From: Oikopleura dioica
Lineage: Eukaryota; Chordata; Appendicularia; Copelata; Oikopleuridae
Direction: 5' to 3'
Length of the DNA: 64,000 bases
NCBI GenBank assembly: GCA_907165135.1
Contig: OU015570.1
Span: forward strand, 868,001-932,000
The position numbers and the translations under genes were made by a program. Below the pieces are notes generated by a model, which ran no database searches, was not told the origin of the DNA, and saw only the letters and a program-made list of their open reading frames with translations. Below are positions 1-9,473 of this stretch, in pieces. The first letter of the stretch is position 1. Every line of letters starts with the position of its first letter.

Positions 1-728
1 TGAATTGCAATTTTCCGTGGAGGTTGATGTGAAGATTTTGTTTCGTCATAGAGCGGGAGCGAATATCGATAGCCGAATAGACGTCCTAGATCGTCGGAGT
101 CCATATTGAAGCTGAGTCGATATTTTTGAACCAGTTCGTCAAGTTGCGCTTTTTGTCTCGAGTCAGTTGCACCATAAGAACCAATAGCTGGAACAAAATT
201 GATTTTCTGGGCTTGTTCTGATCGTCTCTTCAAGAAAGCTTCGTAATCTTCTTTCTCACGACCAGAATTCTTGTCGATTTCAATGAGGCCAGTTAGGAAC
301 AAATCAGATGAGTTCGGATCTATTGTTGGAATTTTCTTATTGCATAAAGTGACTGATTTTTCTCCGATCGTTATCCCCTTGAGAGCATCCATTCCCAAAA
401 TGATCGGGCACGATAAGTTTTGAACAATGAGCGGGTCCAACTTCAATCTTAGTGGCGAAGAGCTTGTTTCGAATGTAACATCAATCGGGGAGCTGAGCGT
501 TTTAACATTGACGACTTCTGAGTTCGCACACTTGAGCATGATTGTAGATGGAATTTGTTTGTTGATAGTTGACGGTAATAGATCTAGAACATCTGAGCGG
601 AAACATGTTCTACTTGCGCCACTATCGATAAGGCAGGGAAATTTAAGTCCGTTGAGCATAATTTTTACAAATTTGAGCGAGGCCGGTGCAAAGTGAGCAT
701 ATTCACACGTTTCAATGACTCTTGATAG
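1..728 (-). CDS. LTR-retrotransposon pro-pol, 5' part (runs off left edge)
   Basis: Read on the minus strand, this frame stays open from the codon after the gag stop to the window edge, about 242 codons. About 33 codons in it has the aspartic-protease signature LIDSGASRT (DSGAS active site; codons near 606-645). About 80 codons later, a hydrophobic stretch ending in ILGMD matches the second conserved block of retropepsins. The rest is the start of the protease-reverse transcriptase linker; reverse transcriptase lies outside the window. It is in the same frame as gag, with only the UGA at 729-731 between them, so expression as a Gag-Pro-Pol readthrough product is likely. The family is Ty3/gypsy-like by order and protease type (inference). 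No internal stop or frameshift was seen, so this copy may be young. Confidence 0.85.
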
Positions 729-731
729 TCA
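717..731 (-). promoter_or_regulatory. Candidate stop-codon readthrough site between gag and pro-pol
   Basis: The gag stop is UGA followed directly by CUA, and the downstream pro-pol frame is in phase. UGA CUA is the best-known efficient readthrough context in animals. The stop also begins a small perfect inverted repeat, TGACT-ATCAAG-AGTCA. The sequence shows the stop, context and common frame; that ribosomes read through it is inference. Confidence 0.6.
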
Positions 732-2003
732 TGCCTCCTTTTTGATTATTTCCACAACTTCCTTTGGTACGTCTTCCGCATGAAGGTATTTGCACTTTTC
801 GCCAAATCGGCATCGGTTATTTCGGACGTATGAAATGCAGTGTCCTTGGAGCTTGTTGATGGGGATTCTCGATCTTCCCTTTTTCTTCTTCTCCTTTGCT
901 GGCTCCTTCGCAGCAAAGATAATTTCCTTCAGTTGAGAGCATATTTGGGCCATTTCAGATTCCTTCGCATTTGAAGAGCTTTCGGCGACGAAGATATTTT
1001 CTCGTTTGAAGAAGCTTCTTTCCAGTTCCATGGCACGTTGAGCGATATTTCGGAGTGTCAGCAAGGATTTTTCACGTCGGAGCAGTTCAGCGAGTCTTGG
1101 TTCTTGGCATTCGATAAATCGGTCACAAATAATGGATTCATCTGCAGCATCAAGATTGAGCTTTCCGTACCCTTTCTTGAAGAAGGCTTGTAGTTTTGTG
1201 ACTGCCATTTGCTGTGTCTCTTGACCTCGTTGGAACGATGTGTACATGTGCTTGTAGTGCTCCTTGTCTTTACCAAGGACTTGAACGAGCTTACCCTTGA
1301 AGCTGTTCCAGTCTCGTTTTTCTTCTTCCGTGATTGCTTCAACGAGAGAAGTTCCACTTTCCTCCATCAGGATTTGGGACAGGGCAACACTGATAAGATC
1401 TTCGTCGCAAATCTTCGAGCAATTTCCGTAGAGTTCCAGGTTCGAAATAAAATTTTCAACTGGAAGTTGAGCATCAAATTTCGGGGTCTTCATCTTCACT
1501 TGTCCAAACGATTTTGAGCGATCGTTAGCTGGTTCCTTTTTCGGCTGAGCACTTCCTCGGGGCTGAGCATTTCCATTTCGTGGAGTTGATCCAGATGGCT
1601 TAGAGTCAGAGGGTGGTGGCCGGTACTTGGTCTCCTCTTGCTTTTCAGACTCGTCAATTCGGTCAAGAATTGTGGCAAGGTTGTCCATAACAATGATCTC
1701 ATTTATTTTATCGACATCAATCTTATGGTCAGCTCGAGCAGTCTTTTGGACAGCTTCCTGGATGTTAGTAACATCAAATGCGGGGTCGAACTCAAGGCCT
1801 TGGTTTGTCTTTCGAAAAAAGTACTTTTTGTCCAAATCATCGAACAAGTTTGGCTGAATATTGAGCATATTCAGAACACATCCTGACTTGTCAAATCTTG
1901 GGATTGCTAAAGGGTATTTTCGATTTGGGTTCTTGTCATAAACAAGCATAAGTTCCTTGGCAGTGAGGTCAACGACCGTTTTATAGTAAAGCTCGTCCCC
2001 CAT
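729..2003 (-). CDS. LTR-retrotransposon gag with CCCH zinc finger
   Basis: A 424-residue protein begins at an ATG (MGDELYYK) about 130 bases inside the primer site and ends at UGA. Residues about 130-165 are a Pro/Ser/Lys-rich linker. Residues about 168-340 form the conserved gag core (KMKTPKFDAQLPVENFI and following), recognisably shared with the broken gag at 14.3-15.7 kb. A Lys-rich stretch follows. The C-terminus carries one zinc-knuckle-like motif of CCCH spacing, C389-x8-C398-x5-C404-x3-H408, instead of the usual CCHC knuckle. Gag would package element RNA in cytoplasmic particles (family knowledge). No frame damage is visible. The shorter overlapping frames on both strands are shadows. 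Confidence 0.85.
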   Translation of the reverse strand: MGDELYYKTVVDLTAKELMLVYDKNPNRKYPLAIPRFDKSGCVLNMLNIQPNLFDDLDKKYFFRKTNQGLEFDPAFDVTNIQEAVQKTARADHKIDVDKINEIIVMDNLATILDRIDESEKQEETKYRPPPSDSKPSGSTPRNGNAQPRGSAQPKKEPANDRSKSFGQVKMKTPKFDAQLPVENFISNLELYGNCSKICDEDLISVALSQILMEESGTSLVEAITEEEKRDWNSFKGKLVQVLGKDKEHYKHMYTSFQRGQETQQMAVTKLQAFFKKGYGKLNLDAADESIICDRFIECQEPRLAELLRREKSLLTLRNIAQRAMELERSFFKRENIFVAESSSNAKESEMAQICSQLKEIIFAAKEPAKEKKKKGRSRIPINKLQGHCISYVRNNRCRFGEKCKYLHAEDVPKEVVEIIKKEA

Positions 2004-2153
2004 GATATCGAGAAAATAAGCTTACTGGGTAACCTTAACCTATTTGAGTCTGGTCCTTGAGAAACCAAGTTTTTGGAACGTCGAGCGGCACTTGATCTCT
2101 GTCTCTGACTGTATCTCTTGGGAGGCGTTCCGTTTTATTCAGTCACCAAAATA
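2004..2153 (-). other. Retrotransposon leader with primer-binding site
   Basis: Untranslated leader between LTR and gag. On the minus strand TGGTGACTGAATAAAACGG (2130-2148) lies five bases inside the LTR end. The second LTR element begins its leader with the same TGGTGACTGA (13985 on), so this is the likely tRNA primer-binding site. The priming tRNA was not identified. Confidence 0.6.
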
Positions 2154-2594
2154 TGTACGTGTTTCTCAATGTACATAAGTTGGATATGAATTTGTAGTTT
2201 ATTGTTATCGCGAGCAGGATAAAAATAGTGAGCGTTGTTTTGTAAAAAGAGCAAGTTTTACAAGTGAGCGAGTAATTTCAAGTGACTATGGAGTTGTGGA
2301 GCAGAGCGACTTATATACTATTTCTGTGCGTACGGACAGAGCTTGGTCCGCACGGAAGTAATACAGTGCGTGGGGAGAAAGGGAGTTCCGTAGGGAAATG
2401 AATAATCACGTGCGTACAGAAGTTCGTGCACAGGGAGAAAGGGCTATACGTAGGGAGCAAGATTCTTTGTTACGGGCGTAGATAGTTTGGTCCGCGCGTA
2501 GAGAAGTCTGTCCGTGCGCAGGGAAGTCTGTCCGTGCGGGGGAGATTGTTTACGCAGGAGTTAATGTAACTCCGCGCGCAGCGCGTATTGCACA
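2154..2594 (-). mobile_element. 5' LTR of the left-edge retrotransposon
   Basis: The LTR ends are TGTGCA and TGTACA (TG..CA rule) and the length is about 441 bp. The same sequence recurs at 39599-40030. It contains short GC-rich tandem motifs around CGTGCGNAGGGAAGTCTGTC (2340-2560) and a minus-strand TATA box. The exact edge is uncertain because similarity between the two copies continues about 15 bases further, to CCACTATA. Confidence 0.7.
2311..2320 (-). promoter_or_regulatory. TATA box of the LTR promoter
   Basis: Minus-strand TAGTATATAAG inside the LTR, conserved in the copy near 39750. Placement upstream of the leader and gag fits the LTR promoter. Confidence 0.5.
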
Positions 2595-2609
2595 TTGAGA
2601 TCCACTATA

Positions 2610-2785
2610 CTCTGGTCACCAGGGGCGTCTCTATGCACTACCATTTACGACCACCTTATAAGCTGTGCTCCAACTGACTCTCGACAAGCTGGAAAAGATT
2701 CGGAATATTCGGAATAAACCAAATTATCAAATTAAAAAGAGAGTTTATACTTTTTGACCATAAGTGTTCGACTTGTTCGAGCCCT
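2610..2785. other. No recognisable feature
   Basis: AT-rich sequence between the LTR end and a pogo-type relic; no coding or repeat signal that I can support. Confidence 0.4.
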
Positions 2786-2965
2786 ACAAAAACCCGAAAA
2801 TTTTGAAAACGAGGGATCATCGACCGAGAGTTTATTTTTTGGAAATAATATTGAGAATGCTTGGCTGGACTCATTAAATCTTTGGCTCTGAATTCTTTGG
2901 CTGTTCAGCAGCTTGTTGATTAGCTTCAATTTGTTGTTCAGCAATCTCCATGATCTCCAAGAAAT
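2786..2965 (-). pseudogene. 3' fragment of pogo-type transposase element A
   Basis: Nearly identical to 35527-35700, the acidic/Gln-rich C-terminal exon and 3' flank of the pogo-type transposase near 36 kb. Only this tail is present. The matching terminal inverted repeat lies at 3694-3717, beyond an inserted foldback, so the two pieces were once one deletion derivative. Confidence 0.6.
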
Positions 2966-3109
2966 TTTTGAGCGCCCGAAATGGGATGAATACAGAAGAA
3001 TACTCCATCCAGTGATTATGTATATGGACAATATACATATAATATGGTCCCAGTTTGTAGAGCAGGTTCTATTCACCCAGAATCAATTCACAGAAATTGT
3101 GAACAGGTA

Positions 3110-3270
3110 CAGTGGGTTGCGCAGTTGGTTGCCCCTTTGTGATTGCAGCTTTGGTTGCCCCTTCGCCCGCGCTTTTTCTATTGTTCCTTTCTAGACTTGC
3201 TCAAAGTGATTGCAGGATTGGTTGACCCTTCACCCGCACTTTAGGGGGCAACTACCTGCGCAACCCACTG
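3110..3270. mobile_element. 161-bp MITE, TA-flanked (CAGTGGGTTGCGCAG ends)
   Basis: Termini CAGTGGGTTGCGCAG and its complement, flanked by TA on both sides. Subterminal GGTTGCCCC motifs repeat. The CAGTG start and TA duplication fit the Tc1/mariner/pogo superfamily. Confidence 0.7.
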
Positions 3271-3411
3271 TAAGTGAGGACCAGCGTCGAAAGAGGCCCA
3301 AAAAATTGGGCAAAATCAACGCCAAGTTTGGCCTCTCAGAACTCAGACCAAAGAATTCACCTCGATCTTGCCCCAATTTTTCGGGCTTCTTCAGGCACTG
3401 GTCCTCACTAG
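3271..3411. repeat. Palindromic insertion with AGTGAGGACCAG ends
   Basis: AGTGAGGACCAG at the left is mirrored by CTGGTCCTCACT at the right, and inner parts (CCCAAAAAATTGGG, CCCCAATTTTTCGGG) also pair. It lies directly next to the previous MITE inside the same foldback. Confidence 0.55.
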
Positions 3412-3525
3412 AGTCCCTGTTTACAACTTCTGTGAATTGATTCTGGTTGAATAGAACCTGTTCTTCGAACTGGGACCATAGGCATAATCACTGGATGGAG
3501 TTTTCGGGCGCTTAAAAATTTCTAG

Positions 3526-3720
3526 CGCTTTTTGGGACTTCAGAGGCTCAGTATCGGTCGAAAATCTAGTCCGATTCTGATGATCCCTTAATTTTGTCTA
3601 GAGACCTTTTTTAAACATGAAATAAAAAAAAACCGGCCAATTTTTCGGACTTGAAGAATTACGAGTATTTCACGAAATTCCCAGAAAAAAAAGGCTCGTA
3701 ATTGCAACAGTCGACTGTAT
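3526..3720. mobile_element. Terminal segment of pogo element A with TIR
   Basis: The segment ends CTCGTAATTGCAACAGTCGACTG followed by TA. The complement occurs at 35483 on, next to the pogo transposase, so this is the other end of a related copy. The terminal CAGTCGACTG is itself palindromic. Confidence 0.6.
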
Positions 3721-3842
3721 ATCATATATGATATATGGCAAATTTGTCGTCGTATAGTATAAAGTTTTATGTTTCATATATAAAAATATTTTATTGAACA
3801 TTTATTATGGCGGAAAAAGAGAAACACCATATTATATTAAGA

Positions 3843-4112
3843 AAATTTGTTTTCTGTGCGGACACCCTTGCAGCGCCTGAGGAATCGCGCCGCGCGCTCC
3901 CTGAAAATCGCTCAGAATTTACGAAAAATTGTCGATTTCGTTAAAGTTAGGCCATCCTCCAAAAAATGATCTCAGTTTTGAATTATTTATACAAAATCTC
4001 ATATCTTTAACATTTTTTATTTTTGAAACGGGCGTTCTTTGGTGATTTTTCATTTTCGCCCATTTTGCGGCCTCATAATTTCTCAACCCTTTCATAGAGT
4101 TTTTTGGTTAAA
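3843..4112 (+). repeat. Dispersed repeat, also inverted at 50935-51210
   Basis: Shares blocks such as TTTTGCGGCCTCATAATTT, GGATGGCCTAA-type and GGACACCCTTG-type sequence with 50935-51210 in opposite orientation. No ORF. Class unknown. Confidence 0.5.
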
Positions 4113-4982
4113 ACGTCAAATGGCTTGTTTTTTATAGTTGTTTCACATATCTCATTTTGAGAATCATACGAGCACTATTTCGGGAAGCTATTTTTTGAGC
4201 GTGGACCCTAGATATGAGTAATAAAATTTAAGGATGTCGCGCGCGTAAACTCTACCAGACCCGGTATCTGTAAATGCAGACCGCGGGTCTGCATTCAGGA
4301 TCAAAATTTTGTCTCCTCTGGCCCGTTTTGATTTAGAAATATCGAAAGATGAAGATTTCTCTAATATCAAGCGCGGAACGCTCAAAAGCGCCTGTTTTTA
4401 TGATTCATTAATCATGGATGAACCAATTGATCTGAGAGAAAAACATTATTTAAAGTCACTCATCTTAAAATTCCTATAATTAATTATATCGAAAACAAGA
4501 TTCTGACCCTATATGCATATGGCTGCCACATAAAATTAAAATCTATATTTTGGTTCATAATATATATTTTTCCTTGACATCCTTACGGGACCGAGCTGAT
4601 GTGCTTCTTCAAACGCGGATCATAGCCATAATGACTCATTATTAATGAGGGACTATCACGGGAGCGCTAGGGCCCGATTTCGCTTTTCCAACTACCCGAA
4701 AAAGTAAACACATATTTGGAATCAGCGAAAAAACTGTAGTAGATGATAAATTTTCACAGTTATGCAAGCGACTTAATTTTCCGTGAAAGTCCCTTGACAA
4801 AATTAAGAATCGAGATATTCTGAAAATCTCTTCTGCAGTCATTTCTTTGATTTAAAGATTCTTCAAAATATCATTGTTATACCCTCAACCACAATAAAAT
4901 TTTTTGATTTCTATAGGTCTAACTATTCTGTCAAGTTCGTGTCCGTTTCGTAAAAAAACGTTTTTTTTAAGAAAAACGTTTT
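4113..4982. other. AT-rich stretch without recognisable genes
   Basis: Only short frames without family features. A small palindrome, ACGTTTTTTTTAAGAAAAACGT, lies next to the Penelope-like element. Confidence 0.4.
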
Positions 4983-6015
4983 GTTCTTTTTGTTGTTTAT
5001 TGTTAAAGCTTTCGGTTGTAGATAACCATCTTCAGTATCTAATTTTGTTTTAGTACAGAATAATCAGAGAAATACACACCTTTTTTGAGTGGAAAGGGAA
5101 GAGAATTTTCACACTGATTAGCATTTGACAGAAAGACAACATAAATGGAATTCATCTAGAGAGAAAATGCATAATTTGAACAACAAAATTTCTTGAGCGG
5201 GCTTTTGTTTTGTTGTTCAAATACCCGCTCAAAAAATGCTAGATAATTGTTAACTTGTGACACTGGTTTTGTTTGTTCAGATTTGGTGACAACAAGTGAA
5301 TGAAGAAACCTTCATTGAATTTACGTGTCAAGTAATCAAATTGATTTCGAGCTAAAATTTTGAAGTGAGAACGGAGAAAAGATGTTTTAGATGACGGATT
5401 TTGATTATACTTGTGAATTTTTTGGTATTCTTTTTTGTAAGTGGTACAGTGATGAATGTGTGATCCGATTTAAGTTTGATTTGAATGAGAAGCATGCTCT
5501 TTAACACGTTGAGAAAGAAGTCTTTTGGTTTCACCAATATAGTCAGCTCTAGCGCAAGGACATGAAAAATGATAAATTAACGCGCTAGAATTCTGTGGAT
5601 TTTGTCGGGGCTTAAGACGGCCTGTAATGATTGAACTAAGCCTAATGGTTCTCCAACTTATAACTATACGATATTTTGGGAGATATTTTTCGAATATTTT
5701 CAACAAATTTTCATGAACTTTGGAACATCTTTCATTTGTATATGGGATACTCAAAAATAACTCATCATCGTATTTTTCTTTCATCAAAACAAAAGCCCGC
5801 TCAAGAAATTTTGTTGTTCAAATTATGCATTTTCTCTCTAGATGAATTCCATTTATGTTGTCTTTCTGTCAAATGCTAATCAGTGTGAAAATTCTCTTCC
5901 CTTTCCACTCAAAAAAGGTGTGTATTTCTCTGATAATTCTGTACTTAAACAAAATACGTTACAGAAGATGGTTATCTACAACCGAAAGCGTTAACAATAA
6001 ACAACAAAAAGAATT
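4983..6015 (-). mobile_element. Penelope-like element fragment with 231-bp inverted arms
   Basis: Arms 4983-5213 and 5785-6015 are near-identical inverted copies enclosing a fragment that encodes the C-terminal endonuclease of a Penelope-like element. Each arm carries, pointing inward, a GAAGATGGTTATC..AACCGAAAGC hairpin motif typical of the ends of such elements (5008-5035 minus, 5962-5989 plus). Penelope-like elements often carry terminal repeats in odd, including inverted, arrangements (family knowledge). The reverse transcriptase is missing, so the copy is 5'-truncated. Confidence 0.65.
5470..5787 (-). pseudogene. GIY-YIG endonuclease domain of a Penelope-like element (fragment)
   Basis: About 105 residues. 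The first 60 (FLSIPYTNERCSKVHENL on) resemble the linker before the endonuclease. Then LIYHFSCPC, YIGETKRLLSQR and VKEH follow, the GIY-YIG core with its conserved tyrosines, glycine, arginine and histidine, plus the Cys pair usual in Penelope-like proteins. In that family this domain nicks DNA to prime reverse transcription. The frame is lost just after VKEHA; downstream codons continue the similarity in another frame. It starts exactly at the inverted-arm junction, so its N-terminal context is gone. Not functional. Confidence 0.6.
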
Positions 6016-6029
6016 ATAATACGATGTCA

Positions 6030-6500
6030 ACTACAGTTAATAAAAAACGTTTTGATGCCATTTTGGCCCTTTTCTGGCCTTTAATTGCTCTTTAGCGCCG
6101 ATAGATGGCCGATAATTCGAATGCGGTTATCAGATTCTTACTCAGTGCCAGGGGTGGATATTTTGATTTCAAACCTCATTTCAAACCCCGAAATTCCCGT
6201 TCTCGACCAATCAGGATGGCCGAATTGGTGTTGAAATGAGGAGTTGAAATCAAAATATCTACCCCTGCTCAGTGCACTATAAGCGTTCGAAAGACCCCTT
6301 ACAGTTCTATTTTCGATGACATCGAAAAGTCGAAAAATTGCGATTTTTACGCTAAGTACAAATTACATGCATTTATACGATTTTCGAGGGTCAAAATTTT
6401 GGGTAAAGATGCTCGTAAGGGAGACATATAATACATCAAAATGATTCTCAGAACACGAGGATTCTAAAAATGGGGATTCTTGAGAAATGGGGAGGGGATC
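6030..6500 (+). mobile_element. Internal relic of the CAGTGAAAACC-ended family
   Basis: Matches internal sequence of the elements at 11490-11830 and 44520-44760, including TTTTCGATGACATCGAAAA and ATGCTCGTAAGGGAGACATA. No termini remain. Opened by the small hAT-like insertion described next. Confidence 0.55.
6149..6267. mobile_element. 119-bp hAT-like MITE with 8-bp target duplication
   Basis: Ends CAGGGGTGGATATTTTGATT and complement; both sides carry CTCAGTGC (6141-6148 and 6268-6275). The related 11560-11600 copy has the single uninterrupted target. The CAGGG start and 8-bp duplication are typical of hAT. Confidence 0.85.
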
Positions 6501-6502
6501 CC

Positions 6503-6613
6503 TAAACCGCGTGGTACGAATCCGCGCGTATGAGCGCGGGACGAATTGTACATTCCATTGTAGTTTAAGCAAAAACTTGATTAACTCGCAACTCGATCAT
6601 TCGATTCTCTCCA
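6503..6613 (+). mobile_element. End fragment of the TTAA-targeting CCGCG family
   Basis: About 100 bases nearly identical to 21057-21160, the left end of the TTAA-flanked element in 20.9-22 kb (ACCGCGTGGTACGAAT, GTACATTCCATTGTAG). Only this end is present. Confidence 0.55.
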
Positions 6614-7822
6614 AATTCGCATTTCATCTAGAAGATTTTTGGTTTTAACAGAGTTTTTAATTGGGCTTCGGGAATGTCTTAAAAAAGCCCAATTAAATGA
6701 TAGTCAGAAATTTTTCAGATTTTGATTGAACATTGATATCAGGTCGATCAAGACTGATCATAGCACATTCTTCATTTCGATGTTGGAAATCATTGAAAAT
6801 AATGCGATGAATAACAGAAAAAAGACCTTTAAAATAGTTGAACTTTTCAGATTTTCTTGCAGTGCGCCCGACCGCTGCGAGAACAGAGTTTTTAAAGATT
6901 GAACAATTATCAGTATGTTCACGGATGGCACTGTAATGGTTTTGCAACCTATGCAAATAAGTGAACACAAGAGAAATATACAGACAACTGAGCAAAGTTG
7001 GCTGTGTATAAAAAGAGTAAGGTTTTTGAGCTTTTTATTTGATCTATTCTCTGAGCGAGCAAAAGTGAGAATGACTGTGAGAGAGATGGTGAGCGGTTTT
7101 TATAGTTTTTCAAATTTTCGGGTTCCCAGTTGATTAATCGGCTGTTATTCGATCGTATCGTTTTCATCGGATTAATTGAACATGAACGTAATAATTCGTC
7201 ACCAACGGATTTTGTCACTTGGAAAAGGAATAATTCCATTTTAGCGGATACATCGGATTTCGAGCATCAGGACGTGAAAATAATTTGAAGAGCGGCGTTT
7301 TAAAACGGATTATTTGGTTTTTCAGGAAGGGCGCGCGTTTTAGAGTCGATTATTTCGCCAGCGCTAGTGCGCCATCATTTTCACTTACGCGCCGTGCTCG
7401 CGTGGCAAGCTTTGCTTTGCCCCGCGGCGTGATCGTAATTAGAGCAATTCTGTAAAACCACTACAGCACTTTTTCGGGAAGGTTGTTGATGTTGTGTTTT
7501 ACGTTCAAATAAAGGTTTTTCACTTTCTCCTGTGTAGGAAGATCGACATGGACATACAAATCTGTAAACGACCCCTTGGGGATTAGGGTAATTTTAAGAA
7601 CTTGGTTTCAATCGAGGAAGATTCTTTTGGTCGATTCGAATACACCGCCACGCAATTATGAGCTTGAACTGTGGTAAAAATTTTTAACAGTGTCGCAAGA
7701 AAACCTCTTAAAATTGAAAAAATGTCCAGAATTTCCATAAAAAACTGCATACAATCTTGAAAAGATAGTTAAATGTATAAACACAATCATTACTTAGAAC
7801 AAGATTTTTTTCTTAAAAAATA
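6614..7822. other. Unassigned; minus-strand frame at 6693-6995
   Basis: A 100-codon minus frame (6693-6995) has normal-looking composition but no family feature I recognise, and overlapping frames compete with it. 7300-7440 is GC-richer with no ORF. 7700-7740 resembles the right end of the GTCCA-containing MITE family. No gene is claimed. Confidence 0.3.
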
Positions 7823-8220
7823 CAGTTTATTATGGAATTTTTGGACATTTTTTGTCCCAAGATTTTCGCAAGAATGTCCAAAAATTTGATACACGCTGCC
7901 GAAAAAAATGTCCCATCCAAATCGCTTAAAAAACTTTTTCTGAGGAAAATCTCCATCATCCTCTGTTTTATCCTTCTTCTAAAGACAAAAATATTCTAGA
8001 GGTACGAGATCAAACTTCAATCTAATCTTTCTCAAAGAAAAAGTAAGATTTTTGATAAGAAAAAAAGTCATATCTGGCAAAAAAGCAGAAAATTAAAAAT
8101 TTTGGCGCAAAAAATGTCCAAAAATTTAATACATGCACTTTTGGAAAGTGTCCCAAGATAACCTCTTAAAATTTCAAAAATGTCCAAGAATTTGATGTCC
8201 AAAAATTCCATAAGTAACTG
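7823..8220. mobile_element. 398-bp MITE of the CAGTT..AACTG family (GTCCA-rich)
   Basis: TA-flanked; ends CAGTTTATTATGGAATTTTT and complement. Internal GGACATTTTTTGTCCC and a segment shared with the fragment at 25440-25520. Diverged relative of the copies at 12682, 20993, 24088 and 48287. Confidence 0.7.
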
Positions 8221-9473
8221 TATGAATATTAGAGCTTTGATTTGTCGATGGAGGTAAAGCTGGATTTTCTGTGGTGACTATATTTTTGAAATGAAGAAAT
8301 TTATTGAAAAAAGATTCTGTTAAAGAATAATAATCAGTGCAAAAAAAGAAGGTATTGAGTATAAATTCTTTCCTAACTTCATTTAATTCATTTTTAATAC
8401 CATCCATGATTAGGGTTTGTATTGGAAAAAGAAAAATTAGTTAATTTCACTAAAACTGATTCTCCAGATGTAACTTTTTCCGCTGATTCCGAATATATAT
8501 AAAAAATTTTGAGATTCTAAGTTACTGCCGACTTATAAATGATAAGGTCTTAAAAAGTGACCCCTTGTAACTAGCATTTCTGAAGGTAATCCTTGACTGC
8601 AAATTCAATAATTTTTTAGCTAACAGGTAGCTGGCCACTTCCGAGAACTGTTTTGTAAAGATTACCCGGTTTTATTTCCACCTGATTCTCTACAGTTGTA
8701 CATTCTCTCCGAGCAACTCGTTATTTATTTCCAGATTTTCTCTTCAATAATATACAGCGACGATTACTCAACTACCCGACTCTTTCTTGTTGTCCTAGAG
8801 ATTAGCAGGCATTCTTCCAGTGGAAACAGGCAGTATAGCAGACGCCTTACAGTGGTGTCTAGAAGACCCGATTATTGGAAAAGTGACGATTTCTCCGACA
8901 AGTAAAATTTGCCGGTTCGACCAATTAGAGACCGCGAAGTACGAATCGACTACGATTTCACTTGGAACCGCTAAAAAACAGCCGTTTCAAAGAGAAAGTA
9001 GCAAAAAACAGAATTTCTCGCCGCGAACCAAATTTCCGTTGGCACTGATCACCACCAACCGAAATCGCCGCGAGACAAGAACCACGCACCACCCACGCAC
9101 CAAGCACGGAGCGCGCCCGCGCCACTCCTCCGCTCACCACTCACACACCTCCAACACCTCGCGAGCGCCACCAAACCGCAACTGCCCTGCCGCGGACAAG
9201 TGACGCATCGCCCACCCACACACGCAAAACCGGAATACCACTCACACAGAAAATAAATCAGAAGACACTCACAACGCCGCGGAAAATAAAACAAAGACAA
9301 ACAGAAGACAGAGAATTTTACGAAAACACTTCCAGCAAGAGAAAATTTGCCAAGAGAAGACAAGAACTCCAAGATCGACAACGCGACATCCGTAAAAAGT
9401 TGCTGGCTATTTCTGAGGGCCCAAAAAATAAAACTTTTGACCAAGATCTCGTGACTTCGCACATTTTTGAGCC
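8221..9473 (+). other. Probable 5' region (LTR/leader) of a gag-bearing element
   Basis: Lies directly upstream of a gag-like ORF. There is a TATA-like ATATATATAAA at about 8496 and an unusually C- and A-rich leader at 9050-9320. LTR ends and primer site could not be defined and no second copy is present, so this is a positional guess. Confidence 0.3.

Larger units (their letters stand above)
2966..3525. mobile_element. Foldback element interrupted by nested MITEs
   Basis: The arm at about 2966-3105 (AATTTTTGAGCGCCCGAAA to the GAATCAATTCACAG block) is repeated inverted at about 3416-3525. Its centre is occupied by two further palindromic insertions. Arms differ by several substitutions, so the element is old. 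No coding capacity. Confidence 0.65.

Noticed and set aside
1209-1517. Plus-strand ORFs opposite gag
   Set aside because: Shadows of the minus-strand gag frame.
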